DNA of 14,207 bases from Streptococcus oralis (GCA_937930605.1 CALHBZ010000236.1:1-14207), one strand, 5' to 3'; shown: positions 4,897 to 13,237, counted from the stretch's first letter. Made by a program: numbers and translations. Notes: generated by a model from the letters alone, not told the origin.

Positions 4897-5350
4897 ACTT
4901 CAAATCATAAAGCCAGTTTTCGCCGTCTTTATAGTAGAAGAACTCACTGAGATCATCTTCCAAAAAAACACGAAGCATATCAGACATATCATTGGTTGCA
5001 AGTTTTAGACGAGATAGATTGTCAAAATCTTCCCACCAAACTTTTCCTTCGTCTGAAGATTGGAGCTCACCAGTAAAGTGTTCTGTTTTGTAAAAGAGGA
5101 CTACATAACGATAATCCTTGTTATCGTACCAGTTTTTGATACCACAGAGTTGGGGTTTGGAAATAGTTAGGCTAGTTTCTTCTCTCACTTCACGAATGAC
5201 AGCATCAACAAAGGATTCGCCACGTTCAACATGCCCGCCAGGAAAAGTAATACCAGGCCAGTCAGGGCTCACTCGGTCTTGGACCAGCACCTTGTCCCCA
5301 TTTTTAATCATGCACATGTTGACAAATTCGACTAATTCTCGTCTGTTCAT
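4895..5350 (-). CDS. Nudix hydrolase (MutT-like; possibly 8-oxo-dGTP diphosphatase)
   Basis: A 151-residue single Nudix domain. The Nudix box GX5EX7REUXEEXGU is seen as GHVERGESFVDAVIREVREE (39-58) followed by TSL, with all the metal-binding acidic residues present. The Gly of EEXGU is Ser (EETSL), a small departure. The family cleaves nucleoside diphosphates linked to another group. Streptococcal relatives starting NMCMI..VLVQDR..PDWPGITFPGGHVE are usually called 8-oxo-dGTP diphosphatase, a sanitising role that would suit an H2O2 producer, but the substrate is not provable here. ATG 5350 lies ten bases after the stop of the DUF1697 gene, with an AGGAA site overlapping that junction. It is the last gene of the three-gene minus-strand unit and ends at the terminator 4865-4893. 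Confidence 0.9.
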   Translation of the reverse strand: MNRRELVEFVNMCMIKNGDKVLVQDRVSPDWPGITFPGGHVERGESFVDAVIREVREETSLTISKPQLCGIKNWYDNKDYRYVVLFYKTEHFTGELQSSDEGKVWWEDFDNLSRLKLATNDMSDMLRVFLEDDLSEFFYYKDGENWLYDLK

Positions 5351-5360
5351 ATTATTTTTC

Positions 5361-5915
5361 CTATTTTGTTAGTAATTTTTCTACTACGTTTAACTTTCGC
5401 ATGGTCAAATCTACATTGAAAAGCTTTTCAAGATAGTTAGTATTGAGCTTTTTTTGTTTTGCAGTTCTAGGGAGATAGAGGTAGAGACAGTGGTTACCGA
5501 CACAAATTTCTTCTTCGCCGTAATCAATTTTTAATTTTTCTAAAGGAAGACTTTGAATAGGTTCTTGATAAAAAATCACGTGTACACGGTCATAAAGATA
5601 GTGTTCTCCAAACGGATTTTCTTGGACAATGTTTTTAAAAATATCCTTATTCTTAATGATTATTTTGAGATCGGCTCCAATCTTTTCCTTTATTAGAGTA
5701 TGAACCTGTTCTCGTATTTCTTCGAGAGCTAAGTTACTTTCAAGAATGATATTTCCACTTTGAATATAAGTTCGAACTTGTTGAAAACCAGCTTCTGTCA
5801 AGATATCTACTAGATAAGACATTTTAGGGATAGCATTTTTTCCATTAGGAGTCACTCCCCTTAGCAAGATAATATGTTCCAAAGGACTTCCTTTCTTATT
5901 TGGTATTCTAGCCAT
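5361..5915 (-). CDS. DUF1697 family protein
   Basis: A 184-residue protein of unknown function. The family marks are HIILLRGVTPNGKNAIPKM near the N-terminus, GFQQVRTYIQSGNIILES (43-60), which is the most conserved block, and the end motif LTMRKLNVVEKLL. The usual LLRGINVGG is LLRGVTPNG here. The first ATG (5915) lies four bases after the stop of the flavoprotein gene but has no clear ribosome site. An alternative is TTG at 5882 (codon 12), preceded by AAAGGA, which would give MEHIILLRGV, closer to where most family members begin. Either way translation probably couples to the gene before it. It is the middle gene of the unit flavoprotein-DUF1697-Nudix. The start is uncertain; the family call is firm. 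Confidence 0.85.
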   Translation of the reverse strand: MARIPNKKGSPLEHIILLRGVTPNGKNAIPKMSYLVDILTEAGFQQVRTYIQSGNIILESNLALEEIREQVHTLIKEKIGADLKIIIKNKDIFKNIVQENPFGEHYLYDRVHVIFYQEPIQSLPLEKLKIDYGEEEICVGNHCLYLYLPRTAKQKKLNTNYLEKLFNVDLTMRKLNVVEKLLTK

Positions 5916-5919
5916 TCAA

Positions 5920-7146
<1,227 letters not shown>

Positions 7147-7155
7147 CTAATGATC

Positions 7156-8001
7156 TTAGTTGATTTCATATCCCATCAACAAACCGCCATCTTCTGCATA
7201 AAAACTGCAGAGACCAGATGTTGGGATGATATTGATATCAGCTTGTGGGAATGTTTCCAGCAAGCGGTCTGACAATTGTTGACAGAATTTTTCATTGCGG
7301 CGATGAGCCATGACGATACGCCCACCAGCGTAGCCAGCTTTAATTAATTCTTCATAGACTGCCTGAAGAGATTTTTTAGCACCGCGAGCCTTTTGTAGCA
7401 ACTCTAGGGTTCCAGTTTCACTTGCTTCCCCTACCATACGGATGTTGAGAAGGCCAACAACTGTACCGATAAACTTGCTCAAACGACCATTTTTCACCAA
7501 GTTATCAACTTTAGCGAGGACAAAGAGCAACTTGGTTTTTTCTTGGTAGGCTGTGATAGCTTCAACAACTTCCTCAAAAGATAATCCTTGGTCAATCAAA
7601 TCATTGATTTTTTCGACAATCAAGTCAACTTCCCCACCTGCAGATAAACTATCAATCACATGAATCTGAGTGTCAGGATGTTCTTCAAGGTAGATATTTT
7701 TAGCGAGCTGTGCACTGTTATAGCTACCAGAAAGAGCACCAGTGATGGTAACAACAAAGATATGCTTGGCACCTTCGAACGCTCGTAAGTAATCATCAGG
7801 GCTAGGACAAGCTGATTTTGAAGCCTCAGAAGTCGCATACATGGTTTCCATCATATAATCAATGTCGAGATTGGCATCGTCAATAAAGACCTGATCAGCT
7901 ACTTGAATGGTTAAAGGAACACTGACAAATTCAGTATCGATAGCAGGAGTTGCTAGTTGACGATAATCACAACCCGAGTCAGCCACAATCTTCCAAGTCA
8001 T
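7156..8001 (-). CDS. DegV family protein (FakB-type fatty-acid-binding protein)
   Basis: A 281-residue cytoplasmic DegV fold. Family members bind a fatty acid and, as FakB, present it to the kinase FakA so that exogenous fatty acids can be phosphorylated for phospholipid synthesis. Visible blocks are KIVADSGCDY at the N-terminus, the SACPSPDDY motif (63-71), VVTITGALSGSYNSA (83-97, contacting the carboxylate in the family), IDSLSAGGE and VKNGRLSK. The C-terminal family motif usually reads HxGPGxxG with an invariant His; here the region reads CSFYAEDGGLLMGYE, without the His. It may therefore be a divergent paralogue with another ligand or no FakA role. ATG 8001 has GGAG seven bases upstream. 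It is monocistronic, with its own promoter overlapping that of tetR and a strong terminator. Confidence 0.88.
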   Translation of the reverse strand: MTWKIVADSGCDYRQLATPAIDTEFVSVPLTIQVADQVFIDDANLDIDYMMETMYATSEASKSACPSPDDYLRAFEGAKHIFVVTITGALSGSYNSAQLAKNIYLEEHPDTQIHVIDSLSAGGEVDLIVEKINDLIDQGLSFEEVVEAITAYQEKTKLLFVLAKVDNLVKNGRLSKFIGTVVGLLNIRMVGEASETGTLELLQKARGAKKSLQAVYEELIKAGYAGGRIVMAHRRNEKFCQQLSDRLLETFPQADINIIPTSGLCSFYAEDGGLLMGYEIN

Positions 8002-8014
8002 AGAAATTCTCCAT

Positions 8015-8039
8015 CTTTGTCACTTATACATTGACAAAG
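8015..8039. promoter_or_regulatory. Palindrome between degV and tetR, candidate operator
   Basis: CTTTGTCA (8015-8022), nine bases, TGACAAAG (8032-8039): perfect 8-bp arms. The right arm includes most of the tetR -35 (TTGACA 8031-8036). The whole dyad lies in the 5' leader of degV, just above its ribosome site. A dimeric regulator here would block the tetR promoter and obstruct degV. The TetR-family protein encoded next door is the obvious candidate, by inference. Confidence 0.55.
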
Positions 8040-8059
8040 GTTCTGTCTTTTTTTACAAT
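8031..8059 (+). promoter_or_regulatory. Promoter of tetR-comEB
   Basis: TTGACA (8031-8036), 17 bp, TACAAT (8054-8059): near-consensus. Predicted start is near 8066, leader about 60 bases. The -10 overlaps the -10 of the opposing degV promoter (8058-8063). Confidence 0.8.
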
Positions 8060-8066
8060 TATATCA
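8058..8066 (-). promoter_or_regulatory. Extended -10 promoter of degV
   Basis: On the minus strand TGA-TATAAT (8066-8058). The -35 region is weak. Two bases (8058-8059) are shared with the -10 of the tetR promoter on the plus strand, so RNA polymerase can occupy only one of them at a time. Confidence 0.7.
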
Positions 8067-8125
8067 TGAAAGCCCTTGAAACAAAAGTACCACCTCTCTG
8101 TTGTCACAAGTAGAAAGAAATTGTT

Positions 8126-8683
8126 ATGTCTGAACGCAAAATATCTAAAAAATCTCTTGAAAATCTCAGAAAATCAAATCAAGAATCTAATTTCTTGACC
8201 AGAGAAGCGATTGAGACTGCACTTTTGCAACTTCTGGAAAGAAAAGACTTGGCTAAGATTAGTATTTCAGAGTTGGTCAAGCGGGCGGGCGTTTCTCGTG
8301 CTGCCTTCTATCGAAATTATGATTCTAAAGAAGAGATTTTGGAAAGCGTCTTTAAACGCAGTGTCCATAACATCATGGAACAGTTGAGCCACTACGATGT
8401 CAAAACGGATCTTTATCTAGTCTGGGTTCGCCTTTTCCGAGCAGCAAAGAAAGAAGCTAAGGTTATCCAACTTGCTCTGGACTACCACTTGGAAAAGATT
8501 TTTGTTCAAGCTATGCAGGAATTTCTGGAAAAATACCACGGAAAATCAAAAGGTGTCAGCAGCTATCTGCATTCGTTTTGGAGTTCTGCCATCGTATCGG
8601 TTCTGCTCAAATGGATTAAGGATGGCATGAAGGTTCCAGCTGAAAAGATTGCTGATTTACGCTTGCCATTTTTCAAAAAATAA
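8126..8683 (+). CDS. TetR/AcrR family transcriptional regulator
   Basis: A 185-residue protein. After a basic, flexible N-terminus (1-22), a TetR helix-turn-helix spans about 23-70: TREAIETALLQLLERKDLAKISISELVKRAGVSRAAFYRNYDSKEEIL, with the signature GVSRAAFYRNYDSKE. The remaining 115 residues form the helical ligand-binding and dimer part. The effector is unknown. ATG 8126 has only a weak AGAAAG ribosome site. Fifteen bases after its stop begins comEB, so the two are co-transcribed. A perfect palindrome (8015-8039) in the shared degV/tetR promoter region is a plausible binding site, suggesting autoregulation and control of degV. If so, the effector might be lipid-related, since DegV proteins bind fatty acids; this last step is inference. 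Confidence 0.9.
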   Translation: MSERKISKKSLENLRKSNQESNFLTREAIETALLQLLERKDLAKISISELVKRAGVSRAAFYRNYDSKEEILESVFKRSVHNIMEQLSHYDVKTDLYLVWVRLFRAAKKEAKVIQLALDYHLEKIFVQAMQEFLEKYHGKSKGVSSYLHSFWSSAIVSVLLKWIKDGMKVPAEKIADLRLPFFKK

Positions 8684-8698
8684 AGGAGGAGAAGACTT

Positions 8699-9166
8699 AT
8701 GACAGAAAAAAGACTGGCTTGGGATGAGTACTTTGCAGCCCAGGCCTTACTGATTGCCAATCGATCTACTTGTAAACGCGCCAAAGTAGGTGCTGTCCTA
8801 GTCAAGGATAATAAGGTCATTTCAACAGGTTACAATGGTTCTGTATCAGGAACGGAGCACTGCATCGACCACGAATGTCTTGTCATTGAAGGACACTGCG
8901 TCCGAACCCTTCACGCCGAGGTCAATGCCATCTTACAAGGAGCCGAACGTGGAGTCCCTAAAGGATTTACAGCCTATGTGACCCATTTCCCTTGTTTGAA
9001 TTGTACAAAACAACTCTTACAAGTCGGCTGCGAACGTGTAGTTTATATCAATCAGTATCGTATGGACGACTATGCCAAATACCTCTATCAAGAAAAAGGG
9101 ACCGAGTTGACCCATTTACCGCTTGAGACTGTTCAGACAGCTCTTCAAGAAGCCAATTTAATTTAG
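8699..9166 (+). CDS. comEB: Deoxycytidylate (dCMP) deaminase, ComEB-like
   Basis: A 155-residue cytidine/deoxycytidylate deaminase. The catalytic zinc site is H72-A73-E74 (LHAEVNAI, Glu as proton shuttle) with P98-C99-x-x-C102 (FPCLNC). The insert GTEHCIDHECLVIEGHCVRT (51-70) is typical of dCMP deaminases, which often carry a second structural zinc and are controlled by dCTP and dTTP. It makes dUMP for thymidylate synthesis. The name comes from the homologue in the Bacillus competence operon; a role in competence is not implied. ATG 8699 is preceded by AAAGGAGG. It is the second gene after tetR and ends at a terminator (9183-9214). Upp, the next gene, also works in pyrimidine metabolism but has its own promoter. 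Confidence 0.94.
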   Translation: MTEKRLAWDEYFAAQALLIANRSTCKRAKVGAVLVKDNKVISTGYNGSVSGTEHCIDHECLVIEGHCVRTLHAEVNAILQGAERGVPKGFTAYVTHFPCLNCTKQLLQVGCERVVYINQYRMDDYAKYLYQEKGTELTHLPLETVQTALQEANLI

Positions 9167-9182
9167 AATTTATAAAAAAATG

Positions 9183-9214
9183 AATGGTTTAGAAAGCTTT
9201 TTAAACCGTTTTTT
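9183..9214 (+). terminator. Terminator of tetR-comEB, fused to the upp promoter
   Basis: AATGGTTTA (9183-9191) pairs with TAAACCGTT (9202-9210), one G-U wobble, loop of ten, then T to 9214. The upp extended -10 starts at the last T. Confidence 0.8.
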
Positions 9215-9222
9215 GATATAAT
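9214..9222 (+). promoter_or_regulatory. Extended -10 promoter of upp
   Basis: TGA-TATAAT (9214-9222). The -35 position (AAGCTT at 9194-9199) is in the terminator loop and does not match consensus. Confidence 0.75.
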
Positions 9223-9255
9223 AAGAAGAATAAATTGAAAGAAGGAATTCAGAAA

Positions 9256-9885
9256 ATGGGAAAAATTGAAGTCATTAATCATCCACTGATTCAACACAAA
9301 TTGTCAATCTTGCGTCGTACAGACACTTCTACAAAAGCTTTTCGTGAGCTCGTAGATGAGATTGCAATGTTGATGGGATATGAAGTACTTCGTGATCTTC
9401 CACTTGAAGATGTGGAAATCGAAACACCAATCACAAAAACAGTTCAAAAACAATTGGCTGGTAAAAAATTGGCGATTGTCCCAATCTTGCGTGCAGGTAT
9501 CGGAATGGTCGATGGACTATTGAGCTTGGTTCCAGCAGCAAAAGTTGGACATATTGGTATGTACCGTGATGAAGAAACCCTTCAACCAGTTGAATACTTG
9601 GTGAAATTGCCTGAGGACATTGACCAACGTCAAATCTTTGTCGTTGATCCAATGCTTGCAACAGGTGGGTCAGCAATCTTGGCTGTTGACTCCCTTAAGA
9701 AACGTGGAGCATCAAACATCAAGTTTGTCTGTCTGGTGTCTGCTCCAGAAGGAGTGAAAGCTCTTCAAGAAGCTCACCCAGATGTAGAAATTTTTACTGC
9801 GGCCTTGGATGAACGCTTGAACGAACACGGTTATATCGTTCCAGGTCTTGGAGATGCTGGAGATCGCTTGTTCGGTACCAAATAA
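9256..9885 (+). CDS. upp: Uracil phosphoribosyltransferase
   Basis: A 209-residue enzyme of pyrimidine salvage: uracil + PRPP gives UMP + PPi. The PRPP loop is [12 protein letters not shown] (129-140). The uracil-binding C-terminus is [16 protein letters not shown] (193-208). The N-terminal blocks [19 protein letters not shown] and [18 protein letters not shown] are also diagnostic. Length equals the usual 209. The start is ATG 9256 with AAGGA nine bases upstream. The frame extends to a TTG at 9235, but that codon lies ahead of the ribosome site. It is monocistronic: promoter at 9214-9222, and clpP has a separate CtsR promoter. No PyrR-type leader is visible. Confidence 0.97.
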   Translation: MGKIEVINHPLIQHKLSILRRTDTSTKAFRELVDEIAMLMGYEVLRDLPLEDVEIETPITKTVQKQLAGKKLAIVPILRAGIGMVDGLLSLVPAAKVGHIGMYRDEETLQPVEYLVKLPEDIDQRQIFVVDPMLATGGSAILAVDSLKKRGASNIKFVCLVSAPEGVKALQEAHPDVEIFTAALDERLNEHGYIVPGLGDAGDRLFGTK

Positions 9886-9904
9886 GATTCCAAAGTAAAT
9901 ACTG

Positions 9905-9923
9905 GAACTAGAAGTTCATTTTT
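9905..9923 (+). terminator. Weak terminator-like hairpin after upp
   Basis: GAACT (9905-9909), AGA, AGTTC (9913-9917), then A and five T. The stem is only five pairs, so termination would be poor and some read-through into clpP is likely. Confidence 0.35.
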
Positions 9924-9974
9924 GACTCGAAAGGAGGTTGAGTTTTTGTTTCTGTTTAGAGAATAGAGCAAAAA

Positions 9975-9991
9975 TTTGACCTTTTTTGACC
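9975..9991. promoter_or_regulatory. CtsR operator (perfect heptad repeat)
   Basis: Two TTTGACC heptads (9975-9981 and 9985-9991) separated by TTT; the other strand reads GGTCAAA-N3-GGTCAAA, the exact CtsR consensus. It covers the clpP -35. CtsR represses clp genes and is released on heat or protein stress. Confidence 0.95.
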
Positions 9992-10004
9992 AAAAAGATA
10001 TAAT
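9976..10004 (+). promoter_or_regulatory. Promoter of clpP
   Basis: TTGACC (9976-9981), 17 bp, TATAAT (9999-10004). The -35 is the first CtsR heptad, so repressor and RNA polymerase compete directly. Confidence 0.9.
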
Positions 10005-10058
10005 AGTTCTGTATTGAGTCGTATGACTAAGAAAATTCAACATTAAAAGGAGAAATGA

Positions 10059-10649
10059 ATGATTCCTGTAGTTATTGAACAAACAAGCCGTGGAGAACGT
10101 TCCTATGATATTTACTCTCGTCTTCTGAAAGACCGCATCATCATGCTAACAGGTCCAGTTGAAGACAATATGGCCAACTCAGTTATTGCCCAATTGCTTT
10201 TCTTGGATGCCCAAGATAGTACAAAAGATATTTACCTTTATGTCAACACACCTGGAGGATCTGTTTCAGCTGGTCTGGCAATCGTTGATACCATGAACTT
10301 TATCAAGGCAGATGTTCAAACCATTGTTATGGGGATGGCTGCATCCATGGGGACTGTCATTGCATCAAGTGGAGCAAAAGGCAAACGCTTCATGCTTCCA
10401 AATGCAGAGTATATGATTCACCAACCAATGGGTGGTACAGGTGGTGGTACCCAACAAACGGATATGGCAATCGCAGCAGAACACTTGCTCAAAACTCGTA
10501 AGACGTTGGAGCAAATTCTTGCAGATAACTCTGGTAAATCAGTTGAGCAAATTCATGCGGATGCGGAACGTGATTACTGGATGAGCGCCCAAGAAACGCT
10601 TGAATATGGCTTTATTGATGAAATCATGGCCAACAATTCGTTAAGCTAA
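10059..10649 (+). CDS. clpP: ATP-dependent Clp protease proteolytic subunit
   Basis: A 196-residue serine protease that forms a double heptameric chamber and, with Clp ATPases, degrades damaged and regulatory proteins. The catalytic triad is visible: S96 in GMAASMGT, H121 in MIHQPMGG, D172 in ERDYWMSA. The oxyanion-region block is [12 protein letters not shown] (61-72). N-terminal [23 protein letters not shown] and the length match Firmicutes ClpP. ATG 10059 has AAGGAG six bases upstream; an overlapping ATG at 10055 is out of frame. It is controlled by CtsR through the operator at 9975-9991. It is monocistronic, ending at a strong terminator. Confidence 0.98.
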   Translation: MIPVVIEQTSRGERSYDIYSRLLKDRIIMLTGPVEDNMANSVIAQLLFLDAQDSTKDIYLYVNTPGGSVSAGLAIVDTMNFIKADVQTIVMGMAASMGTVIASSGAKGKRFMLPNAEYMIHQPMGGTGGGTQQTDMAIAAEHLLKTRKTLEQILADNSGKSVEQIHADAERDYWMSAQETLEYGFIDEIMANNSLS

Positions 10650-10658
10650 GCAACCTAG

Positions 10659-10688
10659 AAAGCAAACTCGACGGAGTTTGCTTTTTTT
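10659..10688 (+). terminator. Terminator of clpP, fused to the ylbG promoter
   Basis: AAAGCAAACTC (10659-10669), loop GACG, GAGTTTGCTTT (10674-10684), then T to 10688: a perfect 11-bp stem. The next promoter's TG begins at the last T. Confidence 0.95.
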
Positions 10689-10696
10689 GATATAAT
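10688..10696 (+). promoter_or_regulatory. Extended -10 promoter of ylbG
   Basis: TGA-TATAAT (10688-10696), the same nonamer as in front of upp and, on the other strand, degV. The -35 region is inside the terminator stem. Confidence 0.7.
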
Positions 10697-10728
10697 TAGG
10701 AGAAGATTTCTTAGAAAGAGGATTTAAC

Positions 10729-10998
10729 ATGTTTGAAAAGGTCAATCGCTCAGGGTTAATCATCTATCTTTACTACAATCGGGATGCAAAAAAACTTCAG
10801 GAATACGGTGATATCTGTTACCATTCTAAGAAACACCGTTACTTGCAACTCTATGTTCCAACGGAAGAGCTAGATGACTTAGTTGAGAGATTAGGTAAGG
10901 AAAGATTTATCAAGAAAATTAGACGTTGCCATATTCAAGAGTTAGAGACACCTTTTGTTGGTAATCTCTATCGTAACGAAGAAAACGTTATCATTTAA
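10729..10998 (+). CDS. ylbG: YlbG-like UPF0298 (DUF2129) protein
   Basis: An 89-residue basic cytoplasmic protein of the UPF0298/DUF2129 family, function unknown, found across Firmicutes. The marks are [35 protein letters not shown] (about 10-44), then [19 protein letters not shown] (58-76). Length is typical. ATG 10729 has AAAGAGGA seven to eight bases upstream. It has its own promoter after the clpP terminator. I see no strong terminator between it and livJ, so some transcripts could run on into livJ. A catabolite-repression-like site (10979-10993) overlaps its last codons. Confidence 0.9.
   Translation: MFEKVNRSGLIIYLYYNRDAKKLQEYGDICYHSKKHRYLQLYVPTEELDDLVERLGKERFIKKIRRCHIQELETPFVGNLYRNEENVII
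10979..10993 (+). promoter_or_regulatory. Possible CcpA (cre) site upstream of livJ
   Basis: AAGAAAACGTTATCA matches the cre consensus WTGNAANCGNWNNCA at all fixed positions but one (A for T at position 2). It lies at the 3' end of ylbG, 23 bases before the livJ -35, a place where CcpA can activate. It also encodes ylbG residues, so chance is possible. Confidence 0.35.
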
Positions 10999-11015
10999 AA
11001 AATTAAATAAATGTA

Positions 11016-11044
11016 TTGACAATTTTCTGATAATTCGGTATATT
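11016..11044 (+). promoter_or_regulatory. Promoter of the liv operon
   Basis: TTGACA (11016-11021), 17 bp, TATATT (11039-11044): near-consensus, with an expected start at about 11051 and a leader of about 35 bases. Confidence 0.9.
11021..11035 (+). promoter_or_regulatory. CodY box in the liv promoter
   Basis: AATTTTCTGATAATT differs from the CodY consensus AATTTTCWGAAAATT at one of 15 positions. It fills most of the spacer between -35 and -10, so bound CodY (active with branched-chain amino acids) would block transcription. This is a direct feedback on branched-chain amino acid import. Confidence 0.9.
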
Positions 11045-11085
11045 CTTAACATACAATTTTTGAAACAACTATAAGGAGATTAAAA

Positions 11086-12246
11086 ATGAAGAAAAAATTT
11101 GCCCTATCTTTTGTGGCTCTTGCTAGTGTAGCACTTCTTGCTGCCTGTGGAGAGGTCAAGTCAGGAGCGTCAAATACAACTGGAAACCCAGTAGACGAAA
11201 AAACGATTAAAATCGGTTTTAACTTTGAAGAGACAGGTGCTGTGGCAGCTTATGGTACAGCTGAACAAAAAGGTGCCCAACTTGCTGTAGACGAAATCAA
11301 TGCAGCAGGTGGTATCGATGGAAAACAAATCGAAGTTGTAGATAAGGACAACAAGTCAGAAACTGCTGAAGCAGCTTCTGTTACAACAAACCTTGTTACC
11401 CAATCAAAAGTAGCAGCTATTGTAGGACCTGCGACATCTGGTGCAACTGCTGCAGCTGTAGCTAACGCTACTAAAGCTGGTGTGCCATTGATTTCACCAA
11501 GTGCTACTCAAGATGGATTGACCAAAGGTCAAGATTACCTATTTATCGGAACATTCCAAGATAGCTTCCAAGGTAAGATTATTTCTAACTACGTAACAAA
11601 TAAATTGAATGCTAAGAAGGTTGTCCTTTATACTGACAATGCTAGTGACTATGCTAAAGGTATTGCTAAATCTTTCCGCGAAGCCTATAAAGGTGAGATT
11701 GTAGCAGATGAAACGTTTGTAGCAGGTGATACAGACTTCCAAGCAGCCCTTACTAAAATGAAAGGGAAAGAGTTTGACGCTATCGTTGTTCCAGGTTACT
11801 ACACAGAAGCAGGTAAAATCGTAAACCAAGCTCGTGGTATGGGAATCGATAAACCAATCGTTGGTGGTGATGGATTTAACGGTGAAGAATTTGTTCAACA
11901 AGCAACTGCTGAAAGAGCATCAAACATTTACTTCATCTCTGGATTCTCAACTACAGTTGATGTTTCTGCTAAAGCTAAAGCTTTCCTTGAAGCATACCGT
12001 GCTAAATACAACGAAGAGCCATCAACTTTCTCAGCTTTGGCCTATGACTCAGTTTACCTAGTAGCTAATGCTGCAAAAGGTGCTAAAAACTCAGGTGAAA
12101 TCAAGGACAACCTTGCTAAAACCAAAGATTTTGATGGTGTAACTGGTCAAACGAGCTTTGATGCTGATCACAATACAGTAAAAACTGCTTATATGATGAC
12201 CATGAACAATGGTAAAGTGGAAGAAGCAGAAGTTGTAAAACCATAA
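11086..12246 (+). CDS. livJ: Branched-chain amino acid ABC transporter, substrate-binding lipoprotein
   Basis: A 386-residue extracellular binding protein anchored by lipid. The signal peptide MKKKFALSFVALASVALLAAC ends in the lipobox L18-A-A-C21, Cys being lipidated. The mature part is a type I periplasmic-binding fold: KIGFNFEETGAVAAYGTAEQKGAQLAVDEINAAGG, then AAIVGPATSGATAAAVANATKAGVPLISPSAT (ligand-contacting), and GGDGFNGEEF. It captures leucine, isoleucine or valine for the LivHMGF importer. ATG 11086 has AAGGAG seven bases upstream. It is first in the operon, repressed by CodY through the box at 11021-11035. A hairpin after it (12268-12294) probably keeps its message more abundant than that of the membrane genes, as binding proteins are usually made in excess. 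Confidence 0.96.
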   Translation: MKKKFALSFVALASVALLAACGEVKSGASNTTGNPVDEKTIKIGFNFEETGAVAAYGTAEQKGAQLAVDEINAAGGIDGKQIEVVDKDNKSETAEAASVTTNLVTQSKVAAIVGPATSGATAAAVANATKAGVPLISPSATQDGLTKGQDYLFIGTFQDSFQGKIISNYVTNKLNAKKVVLYTDNASDYAKGIAKSFREAYKGEIVADETFVAGDTDFQAALTKMKGKEFDAIVVPGYYTEAGKIVNQARGMGIDKPIVGGDGFNGEEFVQQATAERASNIYFISGFSTTVDVSAKAKAFLEAYRAKYNEEPSTFSALAYDSVYLVANAAKGAKNSGEIKDNLAKTKDFDGVTGQTSFDADHNTVKTAYMMTMNNGKVEEAEVVKP

Positions 12247-12267
12247 CATTAGAATAGTAGTTGAAAT

Positions 12268-12294
12268 AGGGAATGAGCCTTTGACTCACTCCCT
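12268..12294 (+). terminator. Intercistronic hairpin between livJ and livH
   Basis: AGGGAATGAG (12268-12277) pairs with CTCACTCCCT (12285-12294) with one A-C mismatch and a seven-base loop. The following GTTTCGGTGTTTA is only mildly T-rich, so it is a partial terminator or an mRNA-stabilising stem, not a full stop. It fits stepped expression of livJ over livHM. Confidence 0.6.
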
Positions 12295-12364
12295 GTTTCG
12301 GTGTTTATGAACTTGTGAAAATAATGAAATTTTCTAAAAATAACGATAGAAAAGAGTGAATGCT

Positions 12365-13234
12365 ATGCTCCAACAACTTGTGAATGGTCTAATTCTGGGT
12401 AGTGTTTATGCACTTTTGGCTCTGGGTTATACCATGGTTTATGGAATTATCAAACTCATTAACTTCGCCCACGGTGATATTTATATGATGGGAGCCTTTA
12501 TTGGTTACTTTTTGATTAATTCTTTCCAAATGAATTTCTTTTTAGCTTTGATTATTTCAATGGTAGGAACCGCACTACTTGGTGTTGTAATTGAGTTTCT
12601 TGCCTACCGTCCTTTGCGACACTCTACACGTATTGCTGTATTGATTACTGCCATCGGAGTTTCCTTCTTACTGGAATACGGGATGGTTTATCTAGTAGGC
12701 GCCAATACTCGTGCTTTCCCTCAAGCCATTGAAACAGTCCGTTTTGATTTTGGACCAATTAGCTTGACAAATGTTCAATTGATGATTTTAGCAGTTTCTG
12801 TCCTGTTGATGGTTTTATTGCAAGTGATCGTCCAAAAAACAAAAATGGGGAAAGCCATGCGTGCGGTATCAGTTGATAGTGACGCTGCTCAATTGATGGG
12901 AATTAATGTAAATCGTACAATCAGCTTTACCTTTGCTTTGGGTTCAGCCCTTGCTGGTGCAGCAGGTGTTCTCATTGCCCTTTACTACAACTCTCTTGAA
13001 CCTTTGATGGGTGTTACTCCAGGACTAAAATCATTCGTTGCGGCCGTACTTGGTGGTATCGGGATTATTCCTGGTGCAGCTCTAGGGGGATTTGTGATTG
13101 GCTTGTTGGAAACTTTTGCAACTGCCTTCGGTATGTCTGATTTCCGTGATGCTATCGTATATGGAATCTTGCTTCTGATTCTGATTGTTCGTCCAGCAGG
13201 TATCCTTGGTAAGAATGTGAAAGAGAAGGTGTAA
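12365..13234 (+). CDS. livH: Branched-chain amino acid ABC transporter permease LivH
   Basis: A 289-residue membrane permease with about eight predicted helices. Family motifs are LVNGLILGSVYALLALGYTMVYG at the N-terminus, LINFAHGDIYMMGAF, AMRAVSVDSDAAQLMGINV (the loop facing the ATPase) and FVAAVLGGIGIIPGAALGG near the end. It forms the channel with LivM. I prefer ATG 12365, which has AAAGAG eight bases upstream and gives MLQQLVNG. The GTG at 12356, three codons earlier, overlaps that ribosome site and has none of its own. An ATG at 12360 is out of frame. LivM begins three bases after its stop, so translation is coupled. Confidence 0.94.
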   Translation: MLQQLVNGLILGSVYALLALGYTMVYGIIKLINFAHGDIYMMGAFIGYFLINSFQMNFFLALIISMVGTALLGVVIEFLAYRPLRHSTRIAVLITAIGVSFLLEYGMVYLVGANTRAFPQAIETVRFDFGPISLTNVQLMILAVSVLLMVLLQVIVQKTKMGKAMRAVSVDSDAAQLMGINVNRTISFTFALGSALAGAAGVLIALYYNSLEPLMGVTPGLKSFVAAVLGGIGIIPGAALGGFVIGLLETFATAFGMSDFRDAIVYGILLLILIVRPAGILGKNVKEKV

Positions 13235-13237
13235 ACA

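Noticed and set aside
9235..9255. TTG start for upp, seven codons upstream.
   Set aside because: The AAGGA ribosome site is downstream of it and correctly placed for ATG 9256, which gives the standard 209 residues.
9930..9965. A strong AAAGGAGG sequence in the upp-clpP gap, suggesting a small gene.
   Set aside because: The following TTG codons are either at the wrong spacing or give only about six codons before a stop, so no peptide gene is supported.
12356..12364. GTG start for livH.
   Set aside because: It overlaps the AAAGAG site that serves ATG 12365 and has no site of its own; not excluded, but less likely.
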